Source: Streptomyces syringium
Lineage (GTDB): Bacteria; Actinomycetota; Actinomycetes; Streptomycetales; Streptomycetaceae
Assembly (NCBI RefSeq): GCF_017876625.1
Contig: NZ_JAGIOH010000001.1
Span: 6,283,501 to 6,347,500, forward strand
Direction of reading: 5' to 3'
Length of the DNA: 64,000 bases
A program made the position numbers and the translations under genes. The first letter of the stretch is position 1, and every line of letters begins with the position of its first letter. Below are positions 15,550 through 24,468 of the stretch, piece by piece. The notes under the pieces were generated by a model. The model saw only the letters and a program-made list of their open reading frames with translations, ran no database searches and was not told the origin of the DNA.

Positions 15550-17334
15550 CTACCCCAGGTCGAGGGCGTTGCGCAGCCCCAGCCGGTAGCGCACGTCGTC
15601 CTGTGCCTTGAGGAGCTCCAGCTCCGGCGCCCGGTACAGCGGTGTGATCGAACACCGCTCGGCCTTCGAACCCGTCTCGTCCAGCAGGGCGTTGACGGCG
15701 GCACGGGCCGCGGCGTTGGCCCCCTCCATGGTCGCCAGGTCGATGTCGGTGGCCACGTAGTCGCCGCAGAGGAAGAGATTGGGGATCGCCGTCCGGGCGT
15801 CCGGGCGGTTGTACCAGGTGCCGGTGGGGTGGATGAGGAGCTGCTCGTCGTTGGTCGGACGGGGGCCGCCGATCTCCACGGCCGGGTCGAGGAACCACGA
15901 GTGGAGCGTCGCGTCGCGCAGGACCGTGCGGCCGGTGTCGTTGAGGCCCGCCTTCATCTGCGCCCACACCTCGCGCGCGACCTCCTCGCGGGTGCACTGC
16001 TTGCCCGTCTTGCCGTAGAGGATGCCGGGCTTGTCCCACTCGGAGACGTCCACTGACAGACAGTCCACGGCCGCGCCGTCGCCGTAGTCGGCCCCGAAGT
16101 CCCGCCCCGACCAGTACTGCGCCTGCCCCACGGAGGTGATCGACCAGGCGGAGTCGATGTGGTTGACGTGCCCGTGGACGACGGGCGTCGGCTCGGTCAG
16201 ATAGAACTGAATGCCCGTCATCCAGTCGGTCTGGAGCTTGTCGCAGCGCGCCAGCTTCGGGTCGGCGGCCCGCACCGCCGCGTTCCACGTCGTGCGGGCG
16301 TGCTCGACCGGCATCGCCGAGACGAAGTGGTCGGCGGTCACCGACTGCCGGGCGCCGGACGGGTCCTGGACGACGGCCCCGGTGATCCTGCCGCCCCCGA
16401 TGCGCAGGTCCCGGACCGACCAGCCGACGCGGAACGTCACGCCCAGCGACCGCAGATGCGTCACCCACGGGTCGATCCACGCCTCATTGGTCGGCGCGTC
16501 GAGGACCCGGTCCGGCTGGCCGTCCGCGCCGCGGCCCAGCGCGTTGAAAATGAACGCCTCGATGCACGTCGCGACCGTCTTGGTGCTGGCCACCTCCGCC
16601 TTCGTGGCCACGATGTTGCGGGTGATGCCGATGGCCAGCAGCCGCTGGTAGTTGGGCGACATCCGGGCGGCCCGGATGAACTCCCACCACGGCACCTTCT
16701 CCCAGGCGCCGACCCGCCGCCGCTCGCAGCTGGTGAACCAGACCAGCAGCCGGCCGACGAAGTACAGGACCTCCTGCGGCGGGATGTTCCCGAAGGCGTC
16801 GAGGAAACCGGTCAGCGCGCGGCGCAGGGCGTCCGGGGTGAGCAGCGGGGGAGGGGTGCCGATGATGCCGAACGGGAGCCGGATGTCCTCGTGGCCGGTC
16901 CGGGCCAGCAGCACCTCGCTGGAGGCCACGAGGTTGTCGTGACAGCCGTTCGCGTTGCCGGGGAAGGGAATGCGCCGCATGGTGTCGGGGAGGTTCTGGT
17001 AGAAGCCGGGAAAGAACCGGAAGCCGTGCTCCCCGGGCAGCGGCTTGCGGCCGCCCTTCGCGCTGCCCGGCACGTCCATGCTGCGCGCCTTGCCGCCCGG
17101 TGCCTTCTTCTCGTACACCGTCACCTGGAAGCCGCGCTCGGCGAGTTCGTGCGCGGCCGTCAGTCCGGCCACGCCCCCGCCCAGCACGGCGACACTCCGC
17201 CCCGCGGCCGCACGCCCCGGCCCGCGCCGGGGGGCGGCCACCGCGCGGCTGCCGAGCGCGGCCGGACCGACGCCCGCGGCGACGGCCGCCGCCCCGCCGA
17301 TGAAGCCTCTTCGTGTGCTGCCCGTACCGCCCAT
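15550..17334 (-). CDS. Tat-exported FAD-dependent oxidoreductase (phytoene-desaturase/amine-oxidase fold)
   Basis: 594 aa from the ATG at 17334. The N-terminus has a twin-arginine signal (STRRGFIGG, then a hydrophobic Ala-rich stretch to about residue 33). The FAD motif is VAVLGGGVAGLTAAHE near residue 48. GGKARS and GEHGFRFFPGFYQN are typical of carotenoid-desaturase and hydroxysqualene-dehydroxylase-like flavoproteins. The FAD-binding C-terminus reads NLFLCGDYVATDIDLATMEG. Folded export with FAD is an inference from the Tat signal. The substrate is unknown. The divergent neighbour encodes a pterin dehydratase. Confidence 0.85.
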   Translation of the reverse strand: MGGTGSTRRGFIGGAAAVAAGVGPAALGSRAVAAPRRGPGRAAAGRSVAVLGGGVAGLTAAHELAERGFQVTVYEKKAPGGKARSMDVPGSAKGGRKPLPGEHGFRFFPGFYQNLPDTMRRIPFPGNANGCHDNLVASSEVLLARTGHEDIRLPFGIIGTPPPLLTPDALRRALTGFLDAFGNIPPQEVLYFVGRLLVWFTSCERRRVGAWEKVPWWEFIRAARMSPNYQRLLAIGITRNIVATKAEVASTKTVATCIEAFIFNALGRGADGQPDRVLDAPTNEAWIDPWVTHLRSLGVTFRVGWSVRDLRIGGGRITGAVVQDPSGARQSVTADHFVSAMPVEHARTTWNAAVRAADPKLARCDKLQTDWMTGIQFYLTEPTPVVHGHVNHIDSAWSITSVGQAQYWSGRDFGADYGDGAAVDCLSVDVSEWDKPGILYGKTGKQCTREEVAREVWAQMKAGLNDTGRTVLRDATLHSWFLDPAVEIGGPRPTNDEQLLIHPTGTWYNRPDARTAIPNLFLCGDYVATDIDLATMEGANAAARAAVNALLDETGSKAERCSITPLYRAPELELLKAQDDVRYRLGLRNALDLG

Positions 17335-17511
17335 GCCATGACCCCTACCGCCGGTAACATGTCCCGTCCGGCGCAGGAGCATAGAAGCGCCACCTTCTTC
17401 CCGGAAGGGTGCATTCGACTCGCCGTGCGCCCCCTGGCACATTGACGCGAAAGCGCCCCCGCGCCGTGGGACGCTTGGACCACCGGTACTCGCGATGAAG
17501 GGGATGCGCCC

Positions 17512-17817
17512 ATGGCAGTCGAACCGCTCTCGCAGAAGGACGTCGAGGACCGCCTCCAGGAACTGCCCGGCTGGACCACCGACGGCGATCGGATCAGCCG
17601 TACATACTCCTTCGAGGGGCACTTCGCGGCGGCGGCGATGGTCGTCCACATCGCCCAGATCCAGGAGGAGCTGGGCCACCACTCCGACCTGACGCTCGGC
17701 TACAACTCGGTCTCCCTGACGGTGAACACGCACAGCGCGGGTGGCAAGGTCACCGGCCTCGACGTCGAACTGGCCCGCCGCGTCGAGGCGGTGGCCCCGG
17801 GCCACGGGGCCCGCTGA
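17512..17817 (+). CDS. 4a-hydroxytetrahydrobiopterin dehydratase (PCD/DCoH)
   Basis: 101 aa, normal length for the family, with AAGGGGATG ahead of the ATG at 17512. The signature E-x-x-x-HH-S-x5-Y is present (EELGHHSDLTLGYN), with a second His in VNTH. The enzyme recycles 4a-hydroxytetrahydropterin made by aromatic amino acid hydroxylases. No phenylalanine hydroxylase is encoded nearby, so its partner lies elsewhere. Confidence 0.92.
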   Translation: MAVEPLSQKDVEDRLQELPGWTTDGDRISRTYSFEGHFAAAAMVVHIAQIQEELGHHSDLTLGYNSVSLTVNTHSAGGKVTGLDVELARRVEAVAPGHGAR

Positions 17818-17887
17818 CGCGGGGTCGGTGCGCCTGGGCCTCTTCGGCTGCCGGCCGTGCCGGGTCGTATCTCTGCTGCGCGGCGGT

Positions 17888-17909
17888 GTCCTCAATCGCC
17901 GGACGGGCT
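17888..17909. repeat. Half copy of the dispersed palindromic element
   Basis: One 22-base arm is identical to the left arm at 4040-4061. Instead of the full partner arm, only CGGGCT (17904-17909) and AGCCCG (17926-17931) can pair. It lies between convergent genes (pterin dehydratase and photolyase). Confidence 0.75.
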
Positions 17910-17950
17910 TTCCAAGGGCAAGGACAGCCCGGAGGGGCCATGTGAGGCGG

Positions 17951-19321
17951 TCAGTCGATGCCGCGCGCCGCGCGAAAGCGGGCCAGGGCGTCGTCGAGGT
18001 CGACGATCGGCTCGGGGTAGGCGTACCGGCTCCGTTCCGTGGCCCGTAGGCGCCAGGGGTGGTGGACCGCCGGGCCCGGCAGCTCCGCCAGTTCCGGCAC
18101 CCAGCGGCGCACGTACTCCCCGGTCGGGTCGAAGCGTTTCGCTTGGGCCAGGGGGTTGAGGACCCGGTTGGGGCGGGTGTCGCTGCCGGTGCCCGCCACC
18201 CACTGCCAGTTCAGCTGGTTGTTCGCGACGTCCCCGTCCACCAGCAGGTCCAGGAAGTGCCGGGCGCCGGCCCGCCAGTCGAGGTACAGCGTCTTGGTGA
18301 GGAAGCTCGCCGACAGCAGCCGGGCCCGGTTGTGCATCCAGCCCTCGTGCGCGAGCTGCCGCATCGCCGCGTCGACCACCGGGTACCCCGTACGGCCCTC
18401 CCGCCACGCGGCCAGCTCCCCGGCGTCCTCGCGCCAGTGGTCGTGCCGGGTGCGGTAGTCGTGCCGGGCGGCGTCGGGGCGGGCCGCGAGCAGCTGGTGG
18501 TGGAAGTCCCGCCAGGCCAGCTGGCGTACGAACGCCTCGGCGCCCGCGCCGGCCGTCCGCCGGGCCCGCGTGACCAGCTCCACCGGTGACAGACAGCCGA
18601 AGTGCAGATAGGGGGAGAGCCGGGAGGTCGCGTCCCCGGGCAGGTCGTCGTGCCGGTCGGCGTAGCCCGTCACACCCGTGCGCAGCCAGGCGCCGAGCCG
18701 GCGGCGGCCCGCCCGCTCGCCGCCCTCCGGCAGCGCCGGGGACGGCTCGCCCCGGGCGAGGGACGCGGCCCGGGGGAGGGGCTCCGAGCGCACCTCGGGC
18801 GGCACCGGGACCGTGCGCGGTGCGGCGATCACGGGCCGCGGAGCCTCGGCCGACCAGCGCCGGAAGTACGGGGTGAACACCGCGTAGTGGTCCCGGCCCG
18901 TCGGCAGCACCGCACCCGGCGGCACCGCCGTGACCACCGCGTCGTGCACCCGCAGGCCCCGCCCGTCCGCCGCCAGCGCCGCCCGCAGCCGCTCCTCGCG
19001 GCGCAGCGCGAAGCCGCTGACACCCCCCGCGAGATGCACCTCCCCGGCGCCCGTCTCCGCCGCCACCCGGCAGGTCTCCTCCACCGCGTCACCCCGGCGG
19101 ACCACCAGCCGGCCGCCGCGCTCGCGCAGCGCCTCGTCCAGATCGGCGAGACAGTCCGCCAGGAAGGCGGCCCGATTGGGCACGGCGAAGCCCGCCGCCG
19201 CCAGGCGCGAGTCGACGACGAACAACGGGACCACCCGGCGCGCCGCACGCAGCGCGCCGGCGAGCACGGGGTGGTCCCGCAGCCGCAGGTCCGAGGTGAA
19301 CAGGGCGATGGATACGTCCAT
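17951..19321 (-). CDS. phr: Deoxyribodipyrimidine photolyase
   Basis: 456 aa. It begins VSIALFTSDLRLRDHPVL, the photolyase alpha/beta antenna-binding domain. The FAD-binding C-terminal domain has GDATSRLSPYLHFGCLSP, FVRQLAWRDFHHQ, EGWMHNRARLLSASFLTK and NNQLNWQWVAGTGSDTRP. These hold the Trp residues of the electron-transfer chain and the substrate pocket of class I CPD photolyases. It uses blue light and reduced FAD to split cyclobutane pyrimidine dimers. It is encoded alone. Confidence 0.95.
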   Translation of the reverse strand: MDVSIALFTSDLRLRDHPVLAGALRAARRVVPLFVVDSRLAAAGFAVPNRAAFLADCLADLDEALRERGGRLVVRRGDAVEETCRVAAETGAGEVHLAGGVSGFALRREERLRAALAADGRGLRVHDAVVTAVPPGAVLPTGRDHYAVFTPYFRRWSAEAPRPVIAAPRTVPVPPEVRSEPLPRAASLARGEPSPALPEGGERAGRRRLGAWLRTGVTGYADRHDDLPGDATSRLSPYLHFGCLSPVELVTRARRTAGAGAEAFVRQLAWRDFHHQLLAARPDAARHDYRTRHDHWREDAGELAAWREGRTGYPVVDAAMRQLAHEGWMHNRARLLSASFLTKTLYLDWRAGARHFLDLLVDGDVANNQLNWQWVAGTGSDTRPNRVLNPLAQAKRFDPTGEYVRRWVPELAELPGPAVHHPWRLRATERSRYAYPEPIVDLDDALARFRAARGID

Positions 19322-19339
19322 CCCCCGATTGTGAGCGCC

Positions 19340-19366
19340 GCGCGCCCGCCGTCCGGCAGGGCGCGC
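19340..19366. terminator. GC hairpin between aldo/keto reductase and photolyase genes
   Basis: GCGCGCCC (19340-19347) and GGGCGCGC (19359-19366) form an 8-bp stem with an 11-base loop, in the 78-bp gap between two minus-strand genes. It would separate their transcripts. Confidence 0.5.
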
Positions 19367-19399
19367 GGGCCCGTCACGACCCTCGCGGGGCCGGGCCGG

Positions 19400-20242
19400 T
19401 CAGTTGAAGTCGAACTCGTCCGGGTCCGGGCCGAGGCGCGTGCCGTTGTCGAGTCCGGCGATCGCGGTGAGGTCCTCGTCGTCCAGCTCGAAGCCGAAGA
19501 CGTCGATGTTCTCCCGGATGCGCGAGGGCGTCACCGACTTCGGAATGGCCACGTTGCCGAGTTGGAGGTGCCAGCGCAGCACGATCTGCGCGGCCGTCCT
19601 GCCGTGCTTGGCGGCGATCCGGCCGATGACCGGGTCGGCAAGGAGGTCCTTGCCCTGGCCGAGCGGCGACCAGGCCTCGGTGGCGATGCCGTGCCGGGCG
19701 TGCAGGGCGCGCAGCTCGGCCTGCGGGAAGTTGGGGTGCAGCTCGATCTGGTTGACCGCGGGGACGACGGACGTCTCGGCGATCACCCGCTCGAGGTGCG
19801 CGGGCTGGAAGTTCGAGACGCCGACGGCCTTCGCGCGCCCGCTCTCGGCGATCTCCGCGAAGGTGCGGAGAATCGTCAGGTAGTCGTCGCGTACGGCCCG
19901 CGGCCAGTGGATGAGATACAGATCCACGTAGTCCAGGCCGAGCTTCGCCAGGGAGGCGTCGAACTCGCGCAGAACACTCTCGCGCGTCCACGTCTCGGAC
20001 GCGCTGTTCCACAGCTTGGTCGTGACGAAGAGCTCGTCACGCGCGATGCCCGAGGCGGCGAGAGCCTTTCCCGTACCCACCTCGTTCTCGTAGATCGCGG
20101 CGGTGTCGATGCTGCGGTACCCGGCGGCCAGGGCCTCGGAGACGGCGGCGGTGGCCTCGTCGTCCGGTACCTGCCACACGCCGAAGCCCAGCTGGGGCAT
20201 CTCGACGCCGTTGTTGAGGGTGATGGAAGGGACCTTGCTCAC
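19400..20242 (-). CDS. Aldo/keto reductase (AKR5-like, DkgA type)
   Basis: 280 aa, starting PSITLNNGVEMPQLGFG as in 2,5-diketo-D-gluconate reductases. The catalytic tetrad is Asp and Tyr in SIDTAAIYENEVGTG, Lys in FVTTKLWN and His in YLIHWP. The cofactor end IPKSVTPSRIRENIDVF fits NADPH binding. Its physiological substrate is unknown; these enzymes reduce many aldehydes and ketones. It is independent of the reductase at 13644, which is of another AKR family. Confidence 0.93.
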   Translation of the reverse strand: MSKVPSITLNNGVEMPQLGFGVWQVPDDEATAAVSEALAAGYRSIDTAAIYENEVGTGKALAASGIARDELFVTTKLWNSASETWTRESVLREFDASLAKLGLDYVDLYLIHWPRAVRDDYLTILRTFAEIAESGRAKAVGVSNFQPAHLERVIAETSVVPAVNQIELHPNFPQAELRALHARHGIATEAWSPLGQGKDLLADPVIGRIAAKHGRTAAQIVLRWHLQLGNVAIPKSVTPSRIRENIDVFGFELDDEDLTAIAGLDNGTRLGPDPDEFDFN

Positions 20243-20360
20243 GAGCAGTCGATCCTTACGTCAGGGGCTGCTTACCTCATGGTCAACCGGCACCTGCCCC
20301 GAACGCATTCCCATTACACCGATCTCGTTCACCTCTTCATCAGGCGTTTCCTCGGACGCG

Positions 20361-22187
20361 TCATCCGGCGCGGTACAGCGCCTCCACCTCCCGTGCGTAG
20401 GCCTTCTCGATGGCCTTCCGCTTCAGCTTCAGCGACGGAGTCAGCAGCCCGCGCTCCTCGGTGAACCGGGCCCCCAGTATCCGGAACGTACGGATGGACT
20501 CGGACTGCGAGACGAGGGTGTTGGCGGCCACCACCGCCCGCCGGACCTCGGCCTCCAGCTCCGGGTCGCGCACCAGGTCACCCGGCGGCGGCGCCGGCTT
20601 CCCCCGGATGGCCAGCCAGTGCGCCACCGCTTCCGGATCGAGGGTGACGAGCGCGGCGAGATAGGGGCGGTTGTTGCCGACGACCACGCACCGGTCGACC
20701 AGCGGGTGCGACCGTACCCGCTCCTCCAGCGGCAGCGGCGACACGCTCCGCCCGCTGGACGTCACCAGGATCTCCTTCTTCCGCCCGGTGATGGTCAGAT
20801 AGCCGTCCGCGTCCAGCTCGCCCACGTCACCGGTGGCGAGCCAGCCGCCGCGCAGCACGGCGTCGGTGGCCTTCCGGTCGCTCAGATAACCGGTGAAGAC
20901 CTGCCCGCCGCGCAGCCAGATCTCCCCGTCCTCCGCGATGTGCACGGTCGTCCCCGGGACGGGCTGCCCCACGGTCCCGAACCGGGTCCGCTCGGGCGGA
21001 TTGGCGGTCGCGGCCCCGGTCGTCTCGGTCAGCCCGTACCCCTCGAAGACCGTGATCCCCGCGCCCGCGAAGAACAGCCCCAGCCGCCGCTCCATGGCCG
21101 AGCCGCCCGACATGGCGTGCCGCACCCTGCCGCCCAGCGCCTCGCGCACCTTGGCGTAGACGAGCCGGTCGTAGAGCTGGTGCTGTACCCGCAGCCCGGC
21201 GGACGGCCCCGGCCCGGTGCCGAACGCCTTGTGCTCCAGCGCCTCCGCGTAGCGCACCGCCACATCGACGGCCTTGTCGAACGGCCCGGCCTTGCCGTCG
21301 TTCTCCGCGGCCCGCCGACCGGCGGCGAAGACGTTCTCGAAGACCTGGGGGACGGCGAGGACGAACGTCGGGCGGAAGGCCCGCAGGTCGGGCAGCAGCG
21401 CGGCGGCCGTCGCCTGGGGCTGGTGGCCCAGCTTGACCCGGCCGCGCACCGCCGCGACCTGCACCATCCGCCCGAAGACATGGGCGAGCGGCAGGAACAG
21501 CAGCGTGGCCGCCTCGTCGCCCGGCCGGGAGTGGAAGACCCGCTCGTAGCGCCGGACGATGTTGTCGGACTCGGCCATGAAGTTGGCGTGGGTGAGCACA
21601 CAGCCCTTCGGCCGCCCGGTGGTGCCCGAGGTGTAGATGACCGTCGCCGGTGTGGAGGGGGTGAGCGCCATGCGGTGCCGGTGCACCACCTCGTCGTCGA
21701 CCCGCTCCCCGGCCGCGCCGAGCTCGTCGACCGCCCCCGTGTCCAGCTGCCACAGCCGGGTGAGGTGCGGAAGCCGGTCGATGACCGAGCCGACGGTCAT
21801 CGCGTGGTCCTCGTGCTCGACGACACACGCGGTGACGCCCGCGTCGTGCAGCATCCAGAAGACCTGCTCGGCGGAGGAGGAGGCGTACAGCGGAACGGGC
21901 TGCGCGCCGATCGTCCACAGCGCGAAGTCGAAGAGCGTCCACTCGTACCGCGTGCGGGACATGATGGCGACCCGGTCGCCGAACCGGACCCCCCGCGCGA
22001 GCAGCCCCTTCGCCAGCGCCATGACCTCGTCGCGGAACGCGGCCGCGGTCACGTCCCGCCACCGGCCGTCCGTCTTGCGGCCGAGGGCGACCCGCTCCGG
22101 GTCCTCCTCGGCGTGGGAGAACACGACGTCCGCCAGTCCTCCGACGTGGGGCGCCGTCGCCAGCGGTGGGACGGTGAACTCGCGCAA
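20361..22187 (-). CDS. Long-chain fatty-acid--CoA ligase (FadD15-like)
   Basis: 608 aa from a TTG at 22187 that begins MREFTVPP, with AAGGAG 7 bases upstream; upstream codons in frame look non-coding. The AMP-binding P-loop is VIYTSGTTGRPKG near residue 178. The adenylation motif YGLTETT and the later TGDVGELDADGYLTITGRKK are intact, followed by a Lys-rich C-terminus with the catalytic Lys expected in LKLKRKAIEK. It activates fatty acids to acyl-CoA at the cytoplasmic side of the membrane. No lipid genes adjoin it. Confidence 0.9.
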   Translation of the reverse strand: MREFTVPPLATAPHVGGLADVVFSHAEEDPERVALGRKTDGRWRDVTAAAFRDEVMALAKGLLARGVRFGDRVAIMSRTRYEWTLFDFALWTIGAQPVPLYASSSAEQVFWMLHDAGVTACVVEHEDHAMTVGSVIDRLPHLTRLWQLDTGAVDELGAAGERVDDEVVHRHRMALTPSTPATVIYTSGTTGRPKGCVLTHANFMAESDNIVRRYERVFHSRPGDEAATLLFLPLAHVFGRMVQVAAVRGRVKLGHQPQATAAALLPDLRAFRPTFVLAVPQVFENVFAAGRRAAENDGKAGPFDKAVDVAVRYAEALEHKAFGTGPGPSAGLRVQHQLYDRLVYAKVREALGGRVRHAMSGGSAMERRLGLFFAGAGITVFEGYGLTETTGAATANPPERTRFGTVGQPVPGTTVHIAEDGEIWLRGGQVFTGYLSDRKATDAVLRGGWLATGDVGELDADGYLTITGRKKEILVTSSGRSVSPLPLEERVRSHPLVDRCVVVGNNRPYLAALVTLDPEAVAHWLAIRGKPAPPPGDLVRDPELEAEVRRAVVAANTLVSQSESIRTFRILGARFTEERGLLTPSLKLKRKAIEKAYAREVEALYRAG

Positions 22188-22435
22188 CTGACGCTCCTTG
22201 TGACGCTCCGCACAGCGCCGTGACCGTACCCGGCCGGGGACCGGCCCGAACCCCTTTCCTACCGCTTGATGCCCGGCGCCCGGAGGGATCCGCACGGAAT
22301 CTCCGCGCCGGGCGCACCGGCACTCCTTCTGCCCGCGTCAGGCCTGGACCACACCCGGTGGCAGGCCTGGACCAGGGCACCCGAGGGCCGGGACCCGCGG
22401 CTCACGGGACCCCCGCGGCTCACGGATCCCACAGC

Positions 22436-23326
22436 TCACGCCGGGCCCGGGGCGAAGCCGTCCGGGCCGTGCAGCCGGTCGCCGCCCGCGAGGATCGCCG
22501 CCGCGAGCGCCTCCGCGGGCTCCCGTGCCGCGCCACCCCGCGCGGTGCCGTGCAGCAGCACCATGTCGACGGCGCCCAGCTCCGGCAGCCCCGCCCGGGC
22601 CGGGATCCGCACCAGCCCCGGCGGGATCATGCCCCGCGCGTGCGCCATTACCCCCAGCCCGGCGCGCGCCGCCGCGACCAGGCCGTTGAGGCTGCCGCTC
22701 GTACACGTCACCCGCCAGGCGCGGCCGTCACGCTCCAGCGCCTGAAGCGCCCGCGCCCGGGTCACCGCGGGCGGCGGGTAGACCACCAGCGGCAGGGGCC
22801 GGCCGGCGTCCAGACGCAGTCGCTCGGCCCCGATCCACACCAGCTTGTCCCGCCACACCAGGTGCCCCCGCGGCCCGTCCGGGCGCCGCTTGGCGAGCAC
22901 CAGGTCGAGCCGTCCGGCCGCGAGGTGCTCGTGCAGCGTGCCCGACAGCTCCACCGTCAGCTCCAGATCGACCTCGGGGTGCTCGCGGCGGAAGCCCTCC
23001 AGGATCTCCGGCAGCCGGGTCGACACGAAGTCCTCCGACGCCCCGAACCGCAGCCGCCCGCGCAGCCGGGTCCCCGCGAACCAGCTCGCGGCCCGCTCGT
23101 TCGCCTCCAGGATCGTCCCCGCGAAGCCGAGCATCGCCTCGCCGTCCTCGGTCAGCCGCACGCTGTGCGTGTCACGGACGAACAACAGCCGCCCGGCCGC
23201 GTCCTCCAGCCGGCGCACCTGCTGGCTGACCGTCGACTGCCGCAGACCGAGGCGGTGGGCGGCCTGCGTGAAGCTCAGCGTCTGGGCGACGGTCAGAAAG
23301 GTGCGCAACTGCGTCGGATCGAACAT
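22436..23326 (-). CDS. LysR-family regulator
   Basis: 296 aa. The winged HTH is at residues 1-60 (QLRTFLTVAQTLSFTQAAHR, STVSQQVRRLED), followed by a periplasmic-binding-like effector domain (GRLRFGASEDFVSTRLPEIL). It diverges from the SBF-type transporter gene, with a 15-bp LysR-type box between them, so that gene is the probable target. Three 16-18-bp direct repeats containing GCGGCTCACGG or CAGCTCACG lie at 22391-22440, just past and overlapping its stop codon. Confidence 0.9.
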   Translation of the reverse strand: MFDPTQLRTFLTVAQTLSFTQAAHRLGLRQSTVSQQVRRLEDAAGRLLFVRDTHSVRLTEDGEAMLGFAGTILEANERAASWFAGTRLRGRLRFGASEDFVSTRLPEILEGFRREHPEVDLELTVELSGTLHEHLAAGRLDLVLAKRRPDGPRGHLVWRDKLVWIGAERLRLDAGRPLPLVVYPPPAVTRARALQALERDGRAWRVTCTSGSLNGLVAAARAGLGVMAHARGMIPPGLVRIPARAGLPELGAVDMVLLHGTARGGAAREPAEALAAAILAGGDRLHGPDGFAPGPA

Positions 23327-23337
23327 GGACCGAGGCT

Positions 23338-23352
23338 ATCGCCAATGGTGAT
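23338..23352. promoter_or_regulatory. LysR-type operator in the divergent region
   Basis: ATCGCCAATGGTGAT is a 15-bp palindrome in which ATC-N-CCA pairs with TGG-N-GAT, containing the T-N11-A core. It lies 11 bp before the lysR start and 59 bp before the transporter start chosen here. Confidence 0.65.
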
Positions 23353-23411
23353 AACAGTCAGAGCAGTGAACGGGGTTCCCGATGGATCGTCCCAGAGGCA
23401 GGGTGGACGTC

Positions 23412-24431
23412 ATGCGACGCCCCGCCTTCCTCTCCCGCCTCCCGGTGGACCCGTACATCGCGGCCCTGCTCGGCACGGTCGCGCTCGCCGCGCTGCTGCC
23501 CGCCCGGGGCCCGGCCGCGGGCGTCGCCGACGGCGCGTCCACGGGCGCGGTCGCCCTGCTGTTCTTCCTCTACGGGGCCCGGCTCTCCACCCGCGAGGCG
23601 ATGGACGGCATGCGGCACTGGCGACTGCACCTCACGGTCCTGGCCGCCACCTTCCTCCTCTTCCCACTGCTCGGCCTCGCCTCCCGGGGGCTCGTGCCGT
23701 ACGTCCTGACGCCGGAACTCCAGGCCGGGCTGCTCTTCCTGTGCCTGGTGCCCTCCACCATCCAGTCCTCGATCGCCTTCACCTCCCTCGCCCGCGGCAA
23801 CGTGGCGGCCGCGGTCTGCGCGGGCTCGTTCTCCAGCGTCGTGGGCATCGTCCTCACCCCGCTGCTGGCGGCCCTGCTGCTGGGCGGCAGCGGCGGCTTC
23901 CCGCCGCACTCACTGGTGTCGATCGTGGGCCGGCTGCTCCTGCCCTTCCTGGCGGGCCAGCTGCTCAGGCGCCGGGTCGGCGGTTTCCTCATCCGCCACG
24001 GCAAGGCGCTGGGTTATGCCGACCGGGGTTCGATCCTCCTCGTCGTCTACGCGGCGTTCAGCGAGGGGATGGTGAGGGGGGTATGGCACCAGGTGACCCC
24101 ACTGCGGCTGCTCGCGCTCGTCGGGGTGGAGGCCGTGCTGCTGGCCGTGATGCTCACCCTCACCGGCTACGGCTCGCGGTGGCTCGGCTTCGGCCGCGAG
24201 GACCGGACAGCGATCGTCTTCTGCGGCTCGAAGAAGAGCCTCGCCGCCGGGCTCCCGATGGCCGGCGTCCTCTTCGGCGCCCACGCGAGCCTCGCGGTCC
24301 TGCCGCTGATGCTCTTCCACCAGATGCAGCTGATGGTCTGCGCGGTATTGGCGAGAAGATACGCGCGCGACAGTGGGTCTCTCCCCGCCCACCCACGGGA
24401 GGCCCGTATCCCAAGCCCGTCCGGCGATTGA
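23412..24431 (+). CDS. Bile-acid:sodium-symporter-like (SBF/YfeH) transporter
   Basis: 339 aa from the ATG at 23412 (GCAGGGTGG upstream); an ATG at 23382 would add 10 residues. About 9-10 membrane helices are visible, with LLFFLYGARLSTREAMDG, LVPSTIQSSIAFTSLARGN and FCGSKKSLAAGLPMA. These are the core motifs of the PF13593-type SBF-like family. The solute is unknown; it is probably an organic anion. Regulation by the divergent LysR is likely. The last codons and stop lie inside a copy of the dispersed palindrome, so the C-terminal residues are repeat-derived. Confidence 0.85.
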   Translation: MRRPAFLSRLPVDPYIAALLGTVALAALLPARGPAAGVADGASTGAVALLFFLYGARLSTREAMDGMRHWRLHLTVLAATFLLFPLLGLASRGLVPYVLTPELQAGLLFLCLVPSTIQSSIAFTSLARGNVAAAVCAGSFSSVVGIVLTPLLAALLLGGSGGFPPHSLVSIVGRLLLPFLAGQLLRRRVGGFLIRHGKALGYADRGSILLVVYAAFSEGMVRGVWHQVTPLRLLALVGVEAVLLAVMLTLTGYGSRWLGFGREDRTAIVFCGSKKSLAAGLPMAGVLFGAHASLAVLPLMLFHQMQLMVCAVLARRYARDSGSLPAHPREARIPSPSGD

Positions 24432-24459
24432 GGACGCTCCGCGCAGCGGCAACGGTGGG
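24414..24459. repeat. Dispersed palindromic element overlapping a gene end
   Basis: The 22-base right arm (24414-24435) is identical to 4068-4089 and is followed by a shortened tail CGCTCCGCGCAGCGGCAACG. The element overlaps the last codons and stop of the SBF gene and separates it from the convergent sialidase gene. Confidence 0.75.
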
Positions 24460-24468
24460 ATCGGGGAA

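Noticed and set aside
15550..17895. Longer version of the Tat flavoprotein starting near 17895
   Set aside because: The extra N-terminus would overlap the pterin dehydratase gene antisense and destroys the Tat signal position; the ATG at 17334 is preferred.
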